NCBI GenBank assembly: GCA_900763175.1
Contig: CAAFJI010000332.1
Coordinates: forward strand, 1 to 17,675
Source of the DNA: Lachnospiraceae bacterium
Lineage (GTDB): Bacteria; Bacillota; Clostridia; Lachnospirales; Lachnospiraceae
DNA: 17,675 nucleotides
Direction of reading: 5' to 3'
The notes below the pieces were generated by a model. The model was given only the letters and a program-made list of their open reading frames with translations, searched no databases and was not told the origin of the DNA. The translations under genes were made by a program, and so were the position numbers. Positions 6,986-14,242 of the stretch are shown here, piece by piece. The number at the start of each line of letters is the position of its first letter. Within the stretch, counting starts at the first letter, position 1.

Positions 6986-7636
6986 ATGAGTTTTAGTGTA
7001 ATGTTAAGTCAGCTGGCAAAGGGAATGACTGTGACAACAGAAATTTTCTTTGTCACCCTTATCTTTTCCCTTCCTTTGGGCCTTCTGGTCTGTTGGGGGA
7101 AAATGTCCAAAATACCGGTGATCCGCTGGATTGTTTCTGCTTATATTTCCATTATGCGAGGTACTCCTTTGATGCTTCAGCTGATGGTAGTATATTTTGG
7201 ACCCTATTTTATTTTCGGAATCCGCATTTCAATGGGCTATAGCCTGATCGCAGTATTTATTGCATTTGCTGTTAATTATGCTGCTTACTTTGCAGAAATA
7301 TACAGAGGAGGAATCGAATCCATGCCTGTGGGACAGTATGAGGCTGCCAGGATTTTAGGATATTCCAAGGCACAGACCTTCTTTCGCATTATCTTGCCTC
7401 AGGTGATCAAGAGAATCCTTCCTTCTATTACAAATGAAGTTATCACTTTGGTAAAGGATACCTCCCTGGCCTTTGTGGTAGCTGTGGCGGAAATGTTTAC
7501 CATTGCCAAGCAGATCGCAAGCTCACAGACTACCATGATTCCCTTCGTGGTAGCGGCTGTATTTTATTATGTATTTAATCTTATTGTGGCAGTAGTCATG
7601 GATAAGGTGGAGAAAAAACTGAATTATTATCGTTAG
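6986..7636 (+). CDS. polar amino-acid ABC transporter, permease (HisM/GlnP type)
   Basis: This integral membrane subunit (216 aa, usual length) forms the import channel, probably as a homodimer because no second permease gene is present. Hydrophobic segments lie at roughly residues 13-37, 50-75, 82-105, 155-175 and 185-207. The EAA loop that docks on the ATPase is clear: EAARILGYSKAQTFFRIILP. The RGTPLMLQL and NYAAYFAEIYRGGIES stretches are typical of the His/Glu/Gln/Arg permease family. The start is ATG 6986: an in-frame TGA at 6977-6979 excludes longer forms. The AGGAGG at 6968-6973 is 12 nt away, longer than ideal, which may lower translation relative to the binding protein. The TAG stop is fused to the start of a dispersed repeat. 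Confidence 0.93.
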   Translation: MSFSVMLSQLAKGMTVTTEIFFVTLIFSLPLGLLVCWGKMSKIPVIRWIVSAYISIMRGTPLMLQLMVVYFGPYFIFGIRISMGYSLIAVFIAFAVNYAAYFAEIYRGGIESMPVGQYEAARILGYSKAQTFFRIILPQVIKRILPSITNEVITLVKDTSLAFVVAVAEMFTIAKQIASSQTTMIPFVVAAVFYYVFNLIVAVVMDKVEKKLNYYR

Positions 7637-7712
7637 AGCCTGTTCTGAAAAATTTTGCCAGGTGCGTGTAAAAGCCGCAAAAGGCAGGCATGATTTTGTG
7701 GAAGGGCATGGA
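7633..7712 (+). repeat. dispersed repeat, copy 3, inside the transporter operon
   Basis: It begins TTAGAGCCTGTTCTGAAAAAT, overlapping the permease TAG stop (7634-7636), and carries CAGGCATGATTTTG at 7685-7698. Copy 1 has TTAGAGCGTGTTTGGAAAAT and CAGGAATGATTTTG about 3 nt closer together. The inverted right end is not clear here (GGGCATGG), and the right boundary is approximate. It fills almost the whole 87-nt gap between permease and ATPase genes. Confidence 0.5.
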
Positions 7713-7723
7713 ATGGAGTGCTT

Positions 7724-8416
7724 ATGAAATTATTTGAAATGAAACATATAAAGAAAAGCTTTGGGGCTCTGGATGTTTTACGGGATATTTCCCTTGAGGT
7801 GGATAAGGGGGAGGTACTGAGTATCATTGGTCCTTCCGGCTCCGGGAAATCCACACTCCTTCGCTGTGCAACAGGGTTGGAAAGACCGGATTCGGGAGAA
7901 ATCGTGAAAAATGGAAAGATTGGACTTGTGTTCCAGAATTTTAACCTGTTTCCTCATTTTTCTGTTATAAAAAATATTACAGATGCGCCTATCCGGGTGC
8001 AGAAAAGAGAGAAAAAAGAGGTTCAGAAACAGGCCAGAGAGCTTCTTGAAAAAATGGGACTTTCTGATAAAGAAAATTACTATCCTTATCAGCTTTCCGG
8101 TGGCCAGCAGCAGAGGGTATCCATTGCAAGAGCTCTTTGCATGAATCCGGATATCCTGTTCTTTGACGAGCCAACCTCCGCTCTTGATCCGGAGCTTACC
8201 GGGGAAATTCTGAAGGTAATAAAGGATCTGGCAGCAGAGCATATCACTATGGTGATCGTTACTCACGAGATGAGCTTTGCCAGAGATATTTCAGACCGGA
8301 TCATTTTTATGGATGACGGTGTAATCGCAGTGGAGGGAACTCCGAAAGAGGTATTTTCCTCTGACCATGTGCGCATGAAGGAATTCCTTGGGAAATTCCA
8401 TCAGGGGCTTGCTTAA
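7724..8416 (+). CDS. polar amino-acid ABC transporter, ATPase (GlnQ/HisP type)
   Basis: This is the cytoplasmic energy subunit (230 aa) driving uptake with the binding protein and permease upstream. It carries Walker A GPSGSGKST (residues 36-44), Q-loop VFQNFNLFPH, signature LSGGQQQR, Walker B ILFFDEPTSALDP and the H-loop VTHE. The segment between SGE and the Q-loop (IVKNGKIGLVFQ) is about 15 residues shorter than in typical GlnQ proteins, where a strand plus LRKKIG usually stands. ATG 7724 follows GGAG (7715-7718) by 5 nt; an in-frame GTG at 7718 would overlap that site. The gap to the permease is occupied by a dispersed repeat. The end of the gene overlaps the proposed purB promoter. Confidence 0.93.
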   Translation: MKLFEMKHIKKSFGALDVLRDISLEVDKGEVLSIIGPSGSGKSTLLRCATGLERPDSGEIVKNGKIGLVFQNFNLFPHFSVIKNITDAPIRVQKREKKEVQKQARELLEKMGLSDKENYYPYQLSGGQQQRVSIARALCMNPDILFFDEPTSALDPELTGEILKVIKDLAAEHITMVIVTHEMSFARDISDRIIFMDDGVIAVEGTPKEVFSSDHVRMKEFLGKFHQGLA

Positions 8417-8437
8417 AATCTTTGGATGTTATATAAT
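8409..8437 (+). promoter_or_regulatory. probable promoter of purB-purA
   Basis: TTGCTT (8409-8414, 3/6 match) and a perfect TATAAT (8432-8437) are spaced 17 nt apart. The -35 box overlaps the last codons of the ATPase gene. Transcription would start near 8444, leaving a leader of about 150 nt before purB. Confidence 0.5.
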
Positions 8438-8443
8438 CGTTTT

Positions 8444-8595
8444 GTATGTGGAAAAAGAACTGAGGCATCAGTCTGCCCTGCTATAGGGAGGAGTATCCAC
8501 AGGATGTTTGCAGCCGGAATTTGTGATATTTTTAAGGACGCAGACAAGTAGCAAAGTGAATGATAAAATATTTACTTAGAAACAGGAGAGAAAGA
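8444..8595 (+). other. purB 5' leader with small hairpins, no recognised riboswitch
   Basis: Three short inverted repeats occur in a row: CTGA/TCAG near 8460-8471, CCCT/AGGG at 8476-8488 and ATCC/GGAT near 8495-8505. None is followed by a T-run. I could not match the region to the purine, PRPP or other known riboswitches, nor find a clear PurR box. Confidence 0.3.
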
Positions 8596-10029
8596 ATGAG
8601 TACAGACAGATATACAAGCCCTTTGTCTGAGCGTTATGCCAGCAAGGAAATGCAGTACATTTTTTCACAGGATATGAAATTTCGCACCTGGAGAAGACTC
8701 TGGATCGCTCTGGCAGAGACTGAGAAGGAGCTTGGACTGAACATCACCCAGGAACAGATTGACGAACTGAAGGCTCATGCAGAGGATATCAATTATGATG
8801 TTGCAAAGGCCCGTGAGAAAGAGGTACGCCACGATGTTATGTCCCATGTATATGCTTACGGCGTGCAGTGCCCGAAGGCAAAGGGAATCATCCACCTGGG
8901 AGCAACATCCTGTTATGTAGGAGATAATACAGACATCATTGTTATGACAGAAGCATTGAAGCTGGTTCAGAAGAAGCTGGTGAATGTGATTGCTGAGTTG
9001 TCTAAATTTGCAGATAAGTATAAAGACCAGCCAACACTGGCATTTACCCATTTCCAGCCTGCACAGCCTACTACGGTAGGAAAGCGTGCTACCTTGTGGA
9101 CACAGGAATTTATGATGGATCTTGAGGATCTGGAATATGTTCTTAGCACCATCAAGCTTCTTGGTTCCAAAGGAACTACTGGTACACAGGCAAGCTTCCT
9201 GGAGCTGTTTGACGGAGATCAGGAAACTATTGACAAGATCGATCCGATGATTGCTGTTAAAATGGGATTCAAGGAATGTTATCCGGTATCCGGACAGACT
9301 TATTCCCGTAAGGTGGATACCAGAGTGGTGAACATTCTTGCCGGTATCGCAGCAAGTGCTCATAAAATGTCCAATGACATCCGTCTTCTTCAGCACCTGA
9401 AGGAGGTTGAGGAGCCATTTGAGAAATCTCAGATTGGTTCTTCTGCTATGGCTTATAAGAGAAATCCAATGCGAAGCGAGCGAATTGCTTCCCTTTCCAG
9501 ATATGTAATGGTAGATGCGCTGAATCCGGCGATCACTTCTGCCACCCAGTGGTTTGAGAGAACACTGGACGATTCTGCCAACAAGCGTCTTTCTGTACCG
9601 GAAGGATTCCTTGCCATTGACGGAATTCTGGATCTTTGCCTGAATGTAGTAGATGGCCTTGTGGTTTATCCGAAGGTAATCGAGAAGCACATGATGGCTG
9701 AGCTGCCATTTATGGCTACTGAGAATATTATGATGGATGCAGTTAAGGCTGGCGGGGACCGTCAGGAGCTTCATGAGCGTATCCGTGAGCTTTCCATGGA
9801 AGCTGGAAAGAATGTAAAGGTAGAAGGTAAGGACAACAACCTTCTTGAGCTCATCGCAGCAGATCCAGCCTTTAATCTGACTCTGGAAGAGCTTCAGAAG
9901 ACCATGGATCCGAAGAAATATGTGGGACGTGCCAAAGAACAGACAGAAGCCTTTCTTGCTAAGGTTGTAAAGCCTGTGCTGGATTCTCACAGTGAAATGC
10001 TTGGAATGACAGCAGAAATCAATGTCTGA
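8596..10029 (+). CDS. purB: adenylosuccinate lyase
   Basis: PurB splits adenylosuccinate to AMP plus fumarate, and SAICAR to AICAR plus fumarate, so it acts twice in purine synthesis; it is cytoplasmic and tetrameric in the fumarase/aspartase superfamily. The 477-residue length fits the clostridial form. The flexible catalytic loop signature SSAMAYKRNPMRSER begins at residue 282, with the serine pair at 282-283. GATSCYVGDNTD and THFQPAQPTTVGKRA are the two other conserved active-site regions, the latter carrying the usual general-acid histidine. ATG 8596 follows AGGAGA (8584-8589) by 6 nt; an in-frame ATG at 8560 would add 12 basic residues and lacks a binding site. It lies 42 nt before purA and is surely co-transcribed with it, giving both steps from IMP to AMP. 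The long open frame on the opposite strand is a shadow. Confidence 0.97.
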   Translation: MSTDRYTSPLSERYASKEMQYIFSQDMKFRTWRRLWIALAETEKELGLNITQEQIDELKAHAEDINYDVAKAREKEVRHDVMSHVYAYGVQCPKAKGIIHLGATSCYVGDNTDIIVMTEALKLVQKKLVNVIAELSKFADKYKDQPTLAFTHFQPAQPTTVGKRATLWTQEFMMDLEDLEYVLSTIKLLGSKGTTGTQASFLELFDGDQETIDKIDPMIAVKMGFKECYPVSGQTYSRKVDTRVVNILAGIAASAHKMSNDIRLLQHLKEVEEPFEKSQIGSSAMAYKRNPMRSERIASLSRYVMVDALNPAITSATQWFERTLDDSANKRLSVPEGFLAIDGILDLCLNVVDGLVVYPKVIEKHMMAELPFMATENIMMDAVKAGGDRQELHERIRELSMEAGKNVKVEGKDNNLLELIAADPAFNLTLEELQKTMDPKKYVGRAKEQTEAFLAKVVKPVLDSHSEMLGMTAEINV

Positions 10030-10071
10030 TAAAATATATTATAAGGATCAAACACAGGAGGAATTTGAGTT

Positions 10072-11352
10072 ATGATCAAAGCAGTAGTTGGAGCAAACTG
10101 GGGAGATGAAGGTAAAGGTAAGATTACCGATATGCTTGCTGAGAAAGCTGATATTATCGTTCGATTCCAGGGTGGTGCAAATGCAGGACATACCATCGTA
10201 AACGATTATGGTAAATTCGCACTTCACACTCTGCCGTCAGGTGTATTTTATGGACACACAACAAGTGTGATCGGCAATGGTGTTGCACTGAATATCCCTG
10301 TATTTTTCAAAGAGTACAATGAAGTGGTAAGCAAGGGTGTTCCGGCACCGAAGATTCTTATTTCTGACAGGGCACAGATGGTTATGCCATATCACATTCT
10401 GTTTGACCAGTATGAGGAGGAGCGTCTGGGAGGTAAGTCCTTCGGTTCTACCAAATCTGGCATCGCACCTTTCTATTCTGATAAGTATGCGAAGATCGGT
10501 TTCCAGGTAAATGAACTTTTTGACGATGAACGTCTGAAAGAGAAGCTGGCAAGCGTTTGTGAGACAAAGAATATTCTTCTTGAGCATTTATACCACAAAC
10601 CACTTCTTAATGTGGATGAGCTTTTCGCAGAGCTGATGGAATACAAGAGAATGGTTGAGCCATACGTATGTGATGTTTCCCTGTATCTGAACAATGCTCT
10701 GAAGGAGGGCAAAGAAATCCTTCTCGAGGGACAGCTTGGAACTTTGAAAGACCCTGATCACGGTATTTATCCAATGGTTACTTCTTCTTCCACACTGGCT
10801 GCTTACGGTGCAATCGGAGCAGGTGTACCTCCATATGAAATTCAGAAGATCATTGTTGTAAGCAAGGCTTACTCAAGTGCTGTAGGTGCCGGTGCTTTTG
10901 TTTCTGAGATTTTCGGGGACGAGGCTGATGAACTGAGAAGACGAGGCGGTGACGGAGGTGAATTCGGCGCTACTACAGGACGTCCGAGACGTATGGGCTG
11001 GTATGACTGTGTTGCTTCCAAATATGGATGCCGTCTCCAGGGTGCTACTGATGTGGCATTTACTGTACTGGATGTACTGGGGTATCTGGATGAGATCCCG
11101 GTTTGCGTAGCTTACGATATTGACGGAGAGATCACAACAGACTTCCCGACCACAGCGAAGCTTGAGAAAGCAAAACCGGTTATTGAGAAGCTTCCAGGAT
11201 GGAAATGTGATATCCGTGGCATCAGGAAATATGAGGATCTGCCGGAGAACTGCAGAAAATATATCGAGTTCATTGAGGAGAAGATCGGATATCCGATCAC
11301 CATGGTTTCCAACGGACCAGGAAGAAACGATATTATTTACAGAAATAAATAA
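10072..11352 (+). CDS. purA: adenylosuccinate synthetase
   Basis: PurA joins IMP and aspartate using GTP to give adenylosuccinate, the first committed step to AMP. The 426-residue protein is full length. The N-terminal loop NWGDEGKGK (residues 9-17) carries the catalytic Asp12, and GGANAGHT carries His40, matching Asp13 and His41 of the E. coli enzyme. FGATTGRPRRMGWYD is the conserved substrate/GTP region and VSNGPGRNDII is the C-terminal base-binding region. ATG 10072 follows AGGAGG (10056-10061) by 10 nt. Downstream, a GC-rich hairpin (11404-11425) probably ends the purB-purA transcript. Confidence 0.98.
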   Translation: MIKAVVGANWGDEGKGKITDMLAEKADIIVRFQGGANAGHTIVNDYGKFALHTLPSGVFYGHTTSVIGNGVALNIPVFFKEYNEVVSKGVPAPKILISDRAQMVMPYHILFDQYEEERLGGKSFGSTKSGIAPFYSDKYAKIGFQVNELFDDERLKEKLASVCETKNILLEHLYHKPLLNVDELFAELMEYKRMVEPYVCDVSLYLNNALKEGKEILLEGQLGTLKDPDHGIYPMVTSSSTLAAYGAIGAGVPPYEIQKIIVVSKAYSSAVGAGAFVSEIFGDEADELRRRGGDGGEFGATTGRPRRMGWYDCVASKYGCRLQGATDVAFTVLDVLGYLDEIPVCVAYDIDGEITTDFPTTAKLEKAKPVIEKLPGWKCDIRGIRKYEDLPENCRKYIEFIEEKIGYPITMVSNGPGRNDIIYRNK

Positions 11353-11403
11353 TTTGAAAAGAAGCGGCAGGAGATTCGCTGCTTGTATGTAAGGATATGA
11401 CTG

Positions 11404-11432
11404 CGCCGGAGAATTTTCTCCGGCGTGTGTTG
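11404..11432 (+). terminator. probable terminator after purA
   Basis: CGCCGGAG and CTCCGGCG pair perfectly (up to 10 bp with adjacent A/T pairs, 11404-11413 with 11416-11425), followed by TGTGTTGT, which is U-rich but broken. It ends just before the ribosome binding site of the next gene, so some read-through into the HAD gene is possible. Confidence 0.55.
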
Positions 11433-11448
11433 TATATGGGAGAAAAGA

Positions 11449-12303
11449 ATGAAGATTTTTAAAAGAATTGCTGCCATTTTAGGTGTGGTGGTTTTATTGG
11501 CGGCGTGCTGTATGCCTATGATCTTTGCTTTTGGAACCGGGGAGAATGCCCAGGGAAACTTTAAGGCTGCAGTAGGCGTTGTAATTCTGGTGCCGGTACT
11601 GGCTTACGTATTCTGGATGGTATACCGGCTGTTAAACAAGAGAAACAAGGAGACGGATGGAGAAGTGAAAAATATTATCTTTGATGTAGGAAAGGTATTG
11701 GTAGATTTTGAATGGGAAAAATATTTGGACGGCTTTGACTTTCCGGAAGAAGAGCGGAATCTGATGGCCCAGAAGGTGTTCAAAAGCCAGACATGGAATG
11801 AGAGAGACAGAGGTCTTTTCTCAGAAGAAGAGTATGTAGAGCAGTTTATAAAAGCACTTCCACAGTATAAAGAGGATGTGAAAAAAGTGCTGGCTGGCTC
11901 AGGAAAAACAATTTCAGCAAAAGACTATGCGGAAACCTGGACCAGTTACCTGAAAAGCAAGGGCTATCATCTGTATATTTTGTCTAATTACAGTGAATAT
12001 ATTCTGGAGCAGACAAAGGACACCCAGATGCCATTTTTGAAAAATATGGACGGAGTTATTTTTTCTTGTGAGGTACAGCAGATCAAACCGGAACCGCCGA
12101 TCTATAAGACTCTTCTGTCAAGATTCAGCCTAAAACCGGAGGAAAGCGTATTCATCGATGATCGTCCGGAAAATTGTGAAGCAGCCAGAAAGCTTGGCAT
12201 CCATACCATCGAATTCCACAATCTGAAACAGGCAGCCAGGGAACTGGAAGAATTGGACGTGAAATTAAAAGTACTGATAAAATCCTCAAACCTGTGCATA
12301 TAG
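11449..12303 (+). CDS. membrane-anchored HAD-superfamily hydrolase
   Basis: This 284-residue protein joins two N-terminal transmembrane helices (about residues 6-27 and 40-63) to a cytoplasmic HAD phosphatase domain. Motif I is FDVGKVLVDF with nucleophile Asp79; the usual +2 acid is replaced by Gly81, as in the YihX-like DxGxV subgroup. Motif II is ILSNYS (Ser179), motif III Lys213 in QIKPEPPIY, and motif IV FIDDRPEN (Asp237/Asp238). The cap insert lies between residues about 95 and 165. The domain resembles sugar-phosphate phosphatases of the YihX type, but the substrate cannot be inferred. Membrane anchoring of such a domain is uncommon. ATG 11449 follows GGGAGA (11438-11443) by 5 nt. The last seven residues (KSSNLCI) lie within a repeat, so the C-terminus may have been reshaped by insertion. 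Confidence 0.85.
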   Translation: MKIFKRIAAILGVVVLLAACCMPMIFAFGTGENAQGNFKAAVGVVILVPVLAYVFWMVYRLLNKRNKETDGEVKNIIFDVGKVLVDFEWEKYLDGFDFPEEERNLMAQKVFKSQTWNERDRGLFSEEEYVEQFIKALPQYKEDVKKVLAGSGKTISAKDYAETWTSYLKSKGYHLYILSNYSEYILEQTKDTQMPFLKNMDGVIFSCEVQQIKPEPPIYKTLLSRFSLKPEESVFIDDRPENCEAARKLGIHTIEFHNLKQAARELEELDVKLKVLIKSSNLCI

Positions 12304-12338
12304 AAAGCATTTTTCAAATATGCTCCAGGTCTGAGGAT
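12282..12338 (-). repeat. dispersed repeat, copy 4, forming the 3' end of the HAD gene
   Basis: On the - strand it reads GAGCATATTTGAAAAATGC, the same core as copies 1-3. The region is an imperfect palindrome: ATCCTCAAACCTG (12282-12294) pairs with CAGGTCTGAGGAT (12326-12338) with one mismatch, and GCATAT with ATATGC inside. The HAD gene stop codon (12301-12303) lies in the middle. The hairpin might also help end the transcript, although no T-run follows. Confidence 0.45.
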
Positions 12339-12384
12339 CTTTCGGGGAGGATATAAGTTATCTAATATTTTTCTTTTGTGGTGT

Positions 12385-12407
12385 TTCATTGAAGGGGGTT
12401 CAATGAA
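12385..12407. repeat. 9-bp perfect inverted repeat upstream of the SEC-C gene
   Basis: TTCATTGAA (12385-12393) and TTCAATGAA (12399-12407) are exact complements around GGGGG. It is not followed by a T-run, so a terminator is unlikely. It lies about 105 bp upstream of the -35 box of the next gene and could be a protein-binding site or an RNA hairpin. The rest of the 12304-12597 gap shows only the repeat and the promoter. Confidence 0.35.
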
Positions 12408-12511
12408 CATTCTTAGTATCAGCGCAAAAATCTTTTTTTATACATATCGCACAGAAAAAGATAGGAAATTTTATGAAATCTTCAGAAGAATCCTCGGGAA
12501 TAAATTTGGAT

Positions 12512-12540
12512 TTGTATTTTGGATAAAAAGATGGTATAAT
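12512..12540 (+). promoter_or_regulatory. promoter of the SEC-C gene (extended -10)
   Basis: TTGTAT (12512-12517) is 17 nt from a perfect TATAAT (12535-12540), which is preceded by TG plus one base (TGGTATAAT), an extended -10. The predicted leader is about 50 nt. Confidence 0.65.
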
Positions 12541-12597
12541 AACGCTTAGCTGTAAAGCGGCATATCTACGAAATTTTGTTGAAAAGAGGAATAAGAA

Positions 12598-13113
12598 ATG
12601 AGCGATAAAACCATTTTAGAGCAGTGGCGTGCCATTGCCTACGACCAGCAGGCAGACCGCAACAAGCTTCAGCAGTTCTGGGCAAAATATTTTAATATTG
12701 AGAAGAATATTTATGCACAGCTTCTTGAGAATCCGGATGAAGTAGTTACCGGTACGGTGAAAGAGCTGGCTGAGAAATATAATCAGGAAGTGCTTACCAT
12801 GGTTGGTTTTCTTGATGGAATCAATGACAGCCTGAAAGTCCAGAATCCGATTGAGACTATGGACGAGAACACAACAGTAAGCCTTTGCTTTGACAAAGAG
12901 CTTCTTTACAAGAACATGGTAGATGCGAAGGCTGACTGGCTGTACAATCTTCCACAGTGGGATAAGATCTTCACACCAGAGAAACGTAAAGAGCTTTATC
13001 TCGAGCAGAAGAAATCCGGTACAGTAGTGAAGGCACACAAGATCGGACGTAACGATCCGTGTCCATGCGGAAGCGGAAAGAAATATAAATTCTGCTGCGG
13101 AAAGAATAAATAA
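12598..13113 (+). CDS. SEC-C zinc-motif protein (171 aa)
   Basis: The C-terminus is a classic SEC-C motif, IGRNDPCPCGSGKKYKFCCG, with zinc ligands Cys155, Cys157, Cys166 and probably Cys167. In SecA the same motif binds zinc and contacts SecB and ribosomes; in many small bacterial proteins its role is unknown. The first ~145 residues are acidic and mostly helical, containing no recognised domain. There is no signal peptide or membrane segment, so it is cytoplasmic. ATG 12598 follows AGAGGA (12585-12590) by 7 nt. It has its own promoter and a terminator downstream, and is probably monocistronic. A link to protein export or translation is inference from the motif alone. Confidence 0.88.
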   Translation: MSDKTILEQWRAIAYDQQADRNKLQQFWAKYFNIEKNIYAQLLENPDEVVTGTVKELAEKYNQEVLTMVGFLDGINDSLKVQNPIETMDENTTVSLCFDKELLYKNMVDAKADWLYNLPQWDKIFTPEKRKELYLEQKKSGTVVKAHKIGRNDPCPCGSGKKYKFCCGKNK

Positions 13114-13123
13114 TGAAATGCTA

Positions 13124-13146
13124 ACCGGAATCTGGATGGTTCCGGT
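13124..13146 (+). repeat. small hairpin after the SEC-C gene
   Basis: ACCGGAA (13124-13130) pairs with TTCCGGT (13140-13146), a 7-bp stem with a 9-nt loop. No T-run follows; it precedes the stronger hairpin at 13152. Confidence 0.35.
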
Positions 13147-13151
13147 GTCGG

Positions 13152-13197
13152 AAACGGATTGTACGGGCGGGATGACTGCCTTGCAATCCGTTTTGTG
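13152..13197 (+). terminator. terminator of the SEC-C gene
   Basis: AAACGGATTG (13152-13161) pairs exactly with CAATCCGTTT (13184-13193). The T-rich tail TTTTGTGT directly follows the GC part of the stem. The 22-nt loop can form an inner GGC/GCC pairing. It isolates the SEC-C gene from the YdcF gene. Confidence 0.65.
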
Positions 13198-13282
13198 TAT
13201 CTAATGAAAAGCTCCTGGCTTTAAGGTTCGGTTATGAACAAGCGGAGAACTTTTGCAAACAATAAGAAAGTGAGGTGAAAAA

Positions 13283-14023
13283 GTGAGTCTTTTATGTTTT
13301 TGTGCGGGAATCCTCTGTCTGGCCTACTATGTGCTTATCGTAGCTTATGCAGGAATCACTGCGGACTTTGCCTGGATCTGGGTCTTTTTAACTGCGGTTT
13401 TCGAGGGCGGCGCTGTACTTCTTCGTTACGGTAAAAAGCACCCTGGATTTTTTCCTGGCTGGTTGAAATTTGCGGTGCTGGCCATAGTACTTGTTGGTGT
13501 CCTTTGTTTTTCTTTAATTTGTAGTCGTGTGATATCTGGAATGCGAACCTCGGCCAGAAAAAATCTGGATTACGTTGTAGTTTTGGGCGCTCATGTGAAG
13601 GGAGAGGTACCTTCAAGAGCTCTGGAGCTTCGTCTGAAGGCTGCCCTGAAATATGCAAGAGAAAACGAAGATACGGCTTTGATTCTTTCCGGCGGACAGG
13701 GTTCCGGAGAGGATATCACAGAAGCCAAATGTATGGAAAACTATCTTACTGCCCACGGAATACCAAAAGAGCGGCTGGTGTCAGAAGAGAAATCCACCAG
13801 AACCAAAGAAAATCTGAAATTCTCTGATGACCTTACCGGCTGCAGCAAGAAAAATACAGGAATTTTATCCAACAACTTTCATGTGTACCGTGCCGTAAAG
13901 CTGGCCGAGAAGCTGGGCTATGAACATCCATATGGCATTGCCGCTCCTTCAGATCCCATTATGCAGGTACACTATGTAGTCCGGGAAGTAGCGGCACTAA
14001 TAAAAGAGAAAATTTTCGGATAA
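13283..14023 (+). CDS. YdcF/SanA-type membrane protein (DUF218)
   Basis: This 246-residue protein has three N-terminal hydrophobic helices (about residues 2-24, 30-47 and 59-82) and then a DUF218 domain. The domain shows the family signatures DYVVVLGAHV, RLKAALKYA, LILSGGQGSGE, EAxCMENYLxxHGIP and the EEKSTRTKENLKFS segment, ending with LSNNFHVYRAVKLAEKLG. DUF218 proteins include E. coli YdcF, SanA and ElyC, implicated in envelope or peptidoglycan precursor processes; the biochemical activity is not settled. GTG 13283 is used because GAGGTG (13272-13277) lies 5 nt upstream and no in-frame ATG fits. It stands alone between terminators. Confidence 0.88.
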   Translation: MSLLCFCAGILCLAYYVLIVAYAGITADFAWIWVFLTAVFEGGAVLLRYGKKHPGFFPGWLKFAVLAIVLVGVLCFSLICSRVISGMRTSARKNLDYVVVLGAHVKGEVPSRALELRLKAALKYARENEDTALILSGGQGSGEDITEAKCMENYLTAHGIPKERLVSEEKSTRTKENLKFSDDLTGCSKKNTGILSNNFHVYRAVKLAEKLGYEHPYGIAAPSDPIMQVHYVVREVAALIKEKIFG

Positions 14024-14048
14024 ATTCAAAACGAAAAAATCAATTAAA

Positions 14049-14090
14049 AAAGCTTCTGTTTTTGCTGACCGGGAACAGAAGCTTTAATTT
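14049..14090. terminator. terminator after the YdcF gene
   Basis: AAAGCTTCTGTT (14049-14060) pairs perfectly with AACAGAAGCTTT (14074-14085) around a 13-nt loop; the + strand tail is TAATTT. On the - strand the tail is TTTAATTGATTTTTT, so the hairpin looks at least as good for the opposite direction. Between it and the thrS promoter (14091-14207) I see nothing else. Confidence 0.6.
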
Positions 14091-14207
14091 GGTCATTTAC
14101 AATTTATAAACGCCAATGCGGAAGCATAAAAATTCAACGGTTTTAACAGAAACAAGCAAGCAGTGAGAGGGATTGCGAAATCTCCTTGGCAGCAGCCGAA
14201 TTCCTTA

Positions 14208-14236
14208 TTGACAAAAGAAAACGCCGAGGCTATAAT
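14208..14236 (+). promoter_or_regulatory. thrS promoter (consensus sigma-A)
   Basis: TTGACA (14208-14213) and TATAAT (14231-14236) are both perfect and spaced exactly 17 nt. Transcription would begin near 14243, just upstream of the T-box leader. It is the strongest-looking promoter in the window. Confidence 0.9.
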
Positions 14237-14242
14237 GGGGCA

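Noticed and set aside
8665..9990. 441-codon open frame on the - strand opposite purB
   Set aside because: It lies entirely within a certain purB gene, has no family-like motifs or binding site, and is explained by codon bias of the sense strand.
12472..12525. 17-codon frame starting ATG AAA TCT in the gap before the SEC-C gene
   Set aside because: There is no adequate binding site, and the frame runs into the proposed -35 region of the downstream promoter.
14049..14090. Possible second regulatory leader at the hairpin before the thrS promoter
   Set aside because: It lies upstream of the -35 box and is a simple hairpin with T-runs, best read as the end of the YdcF transcript.
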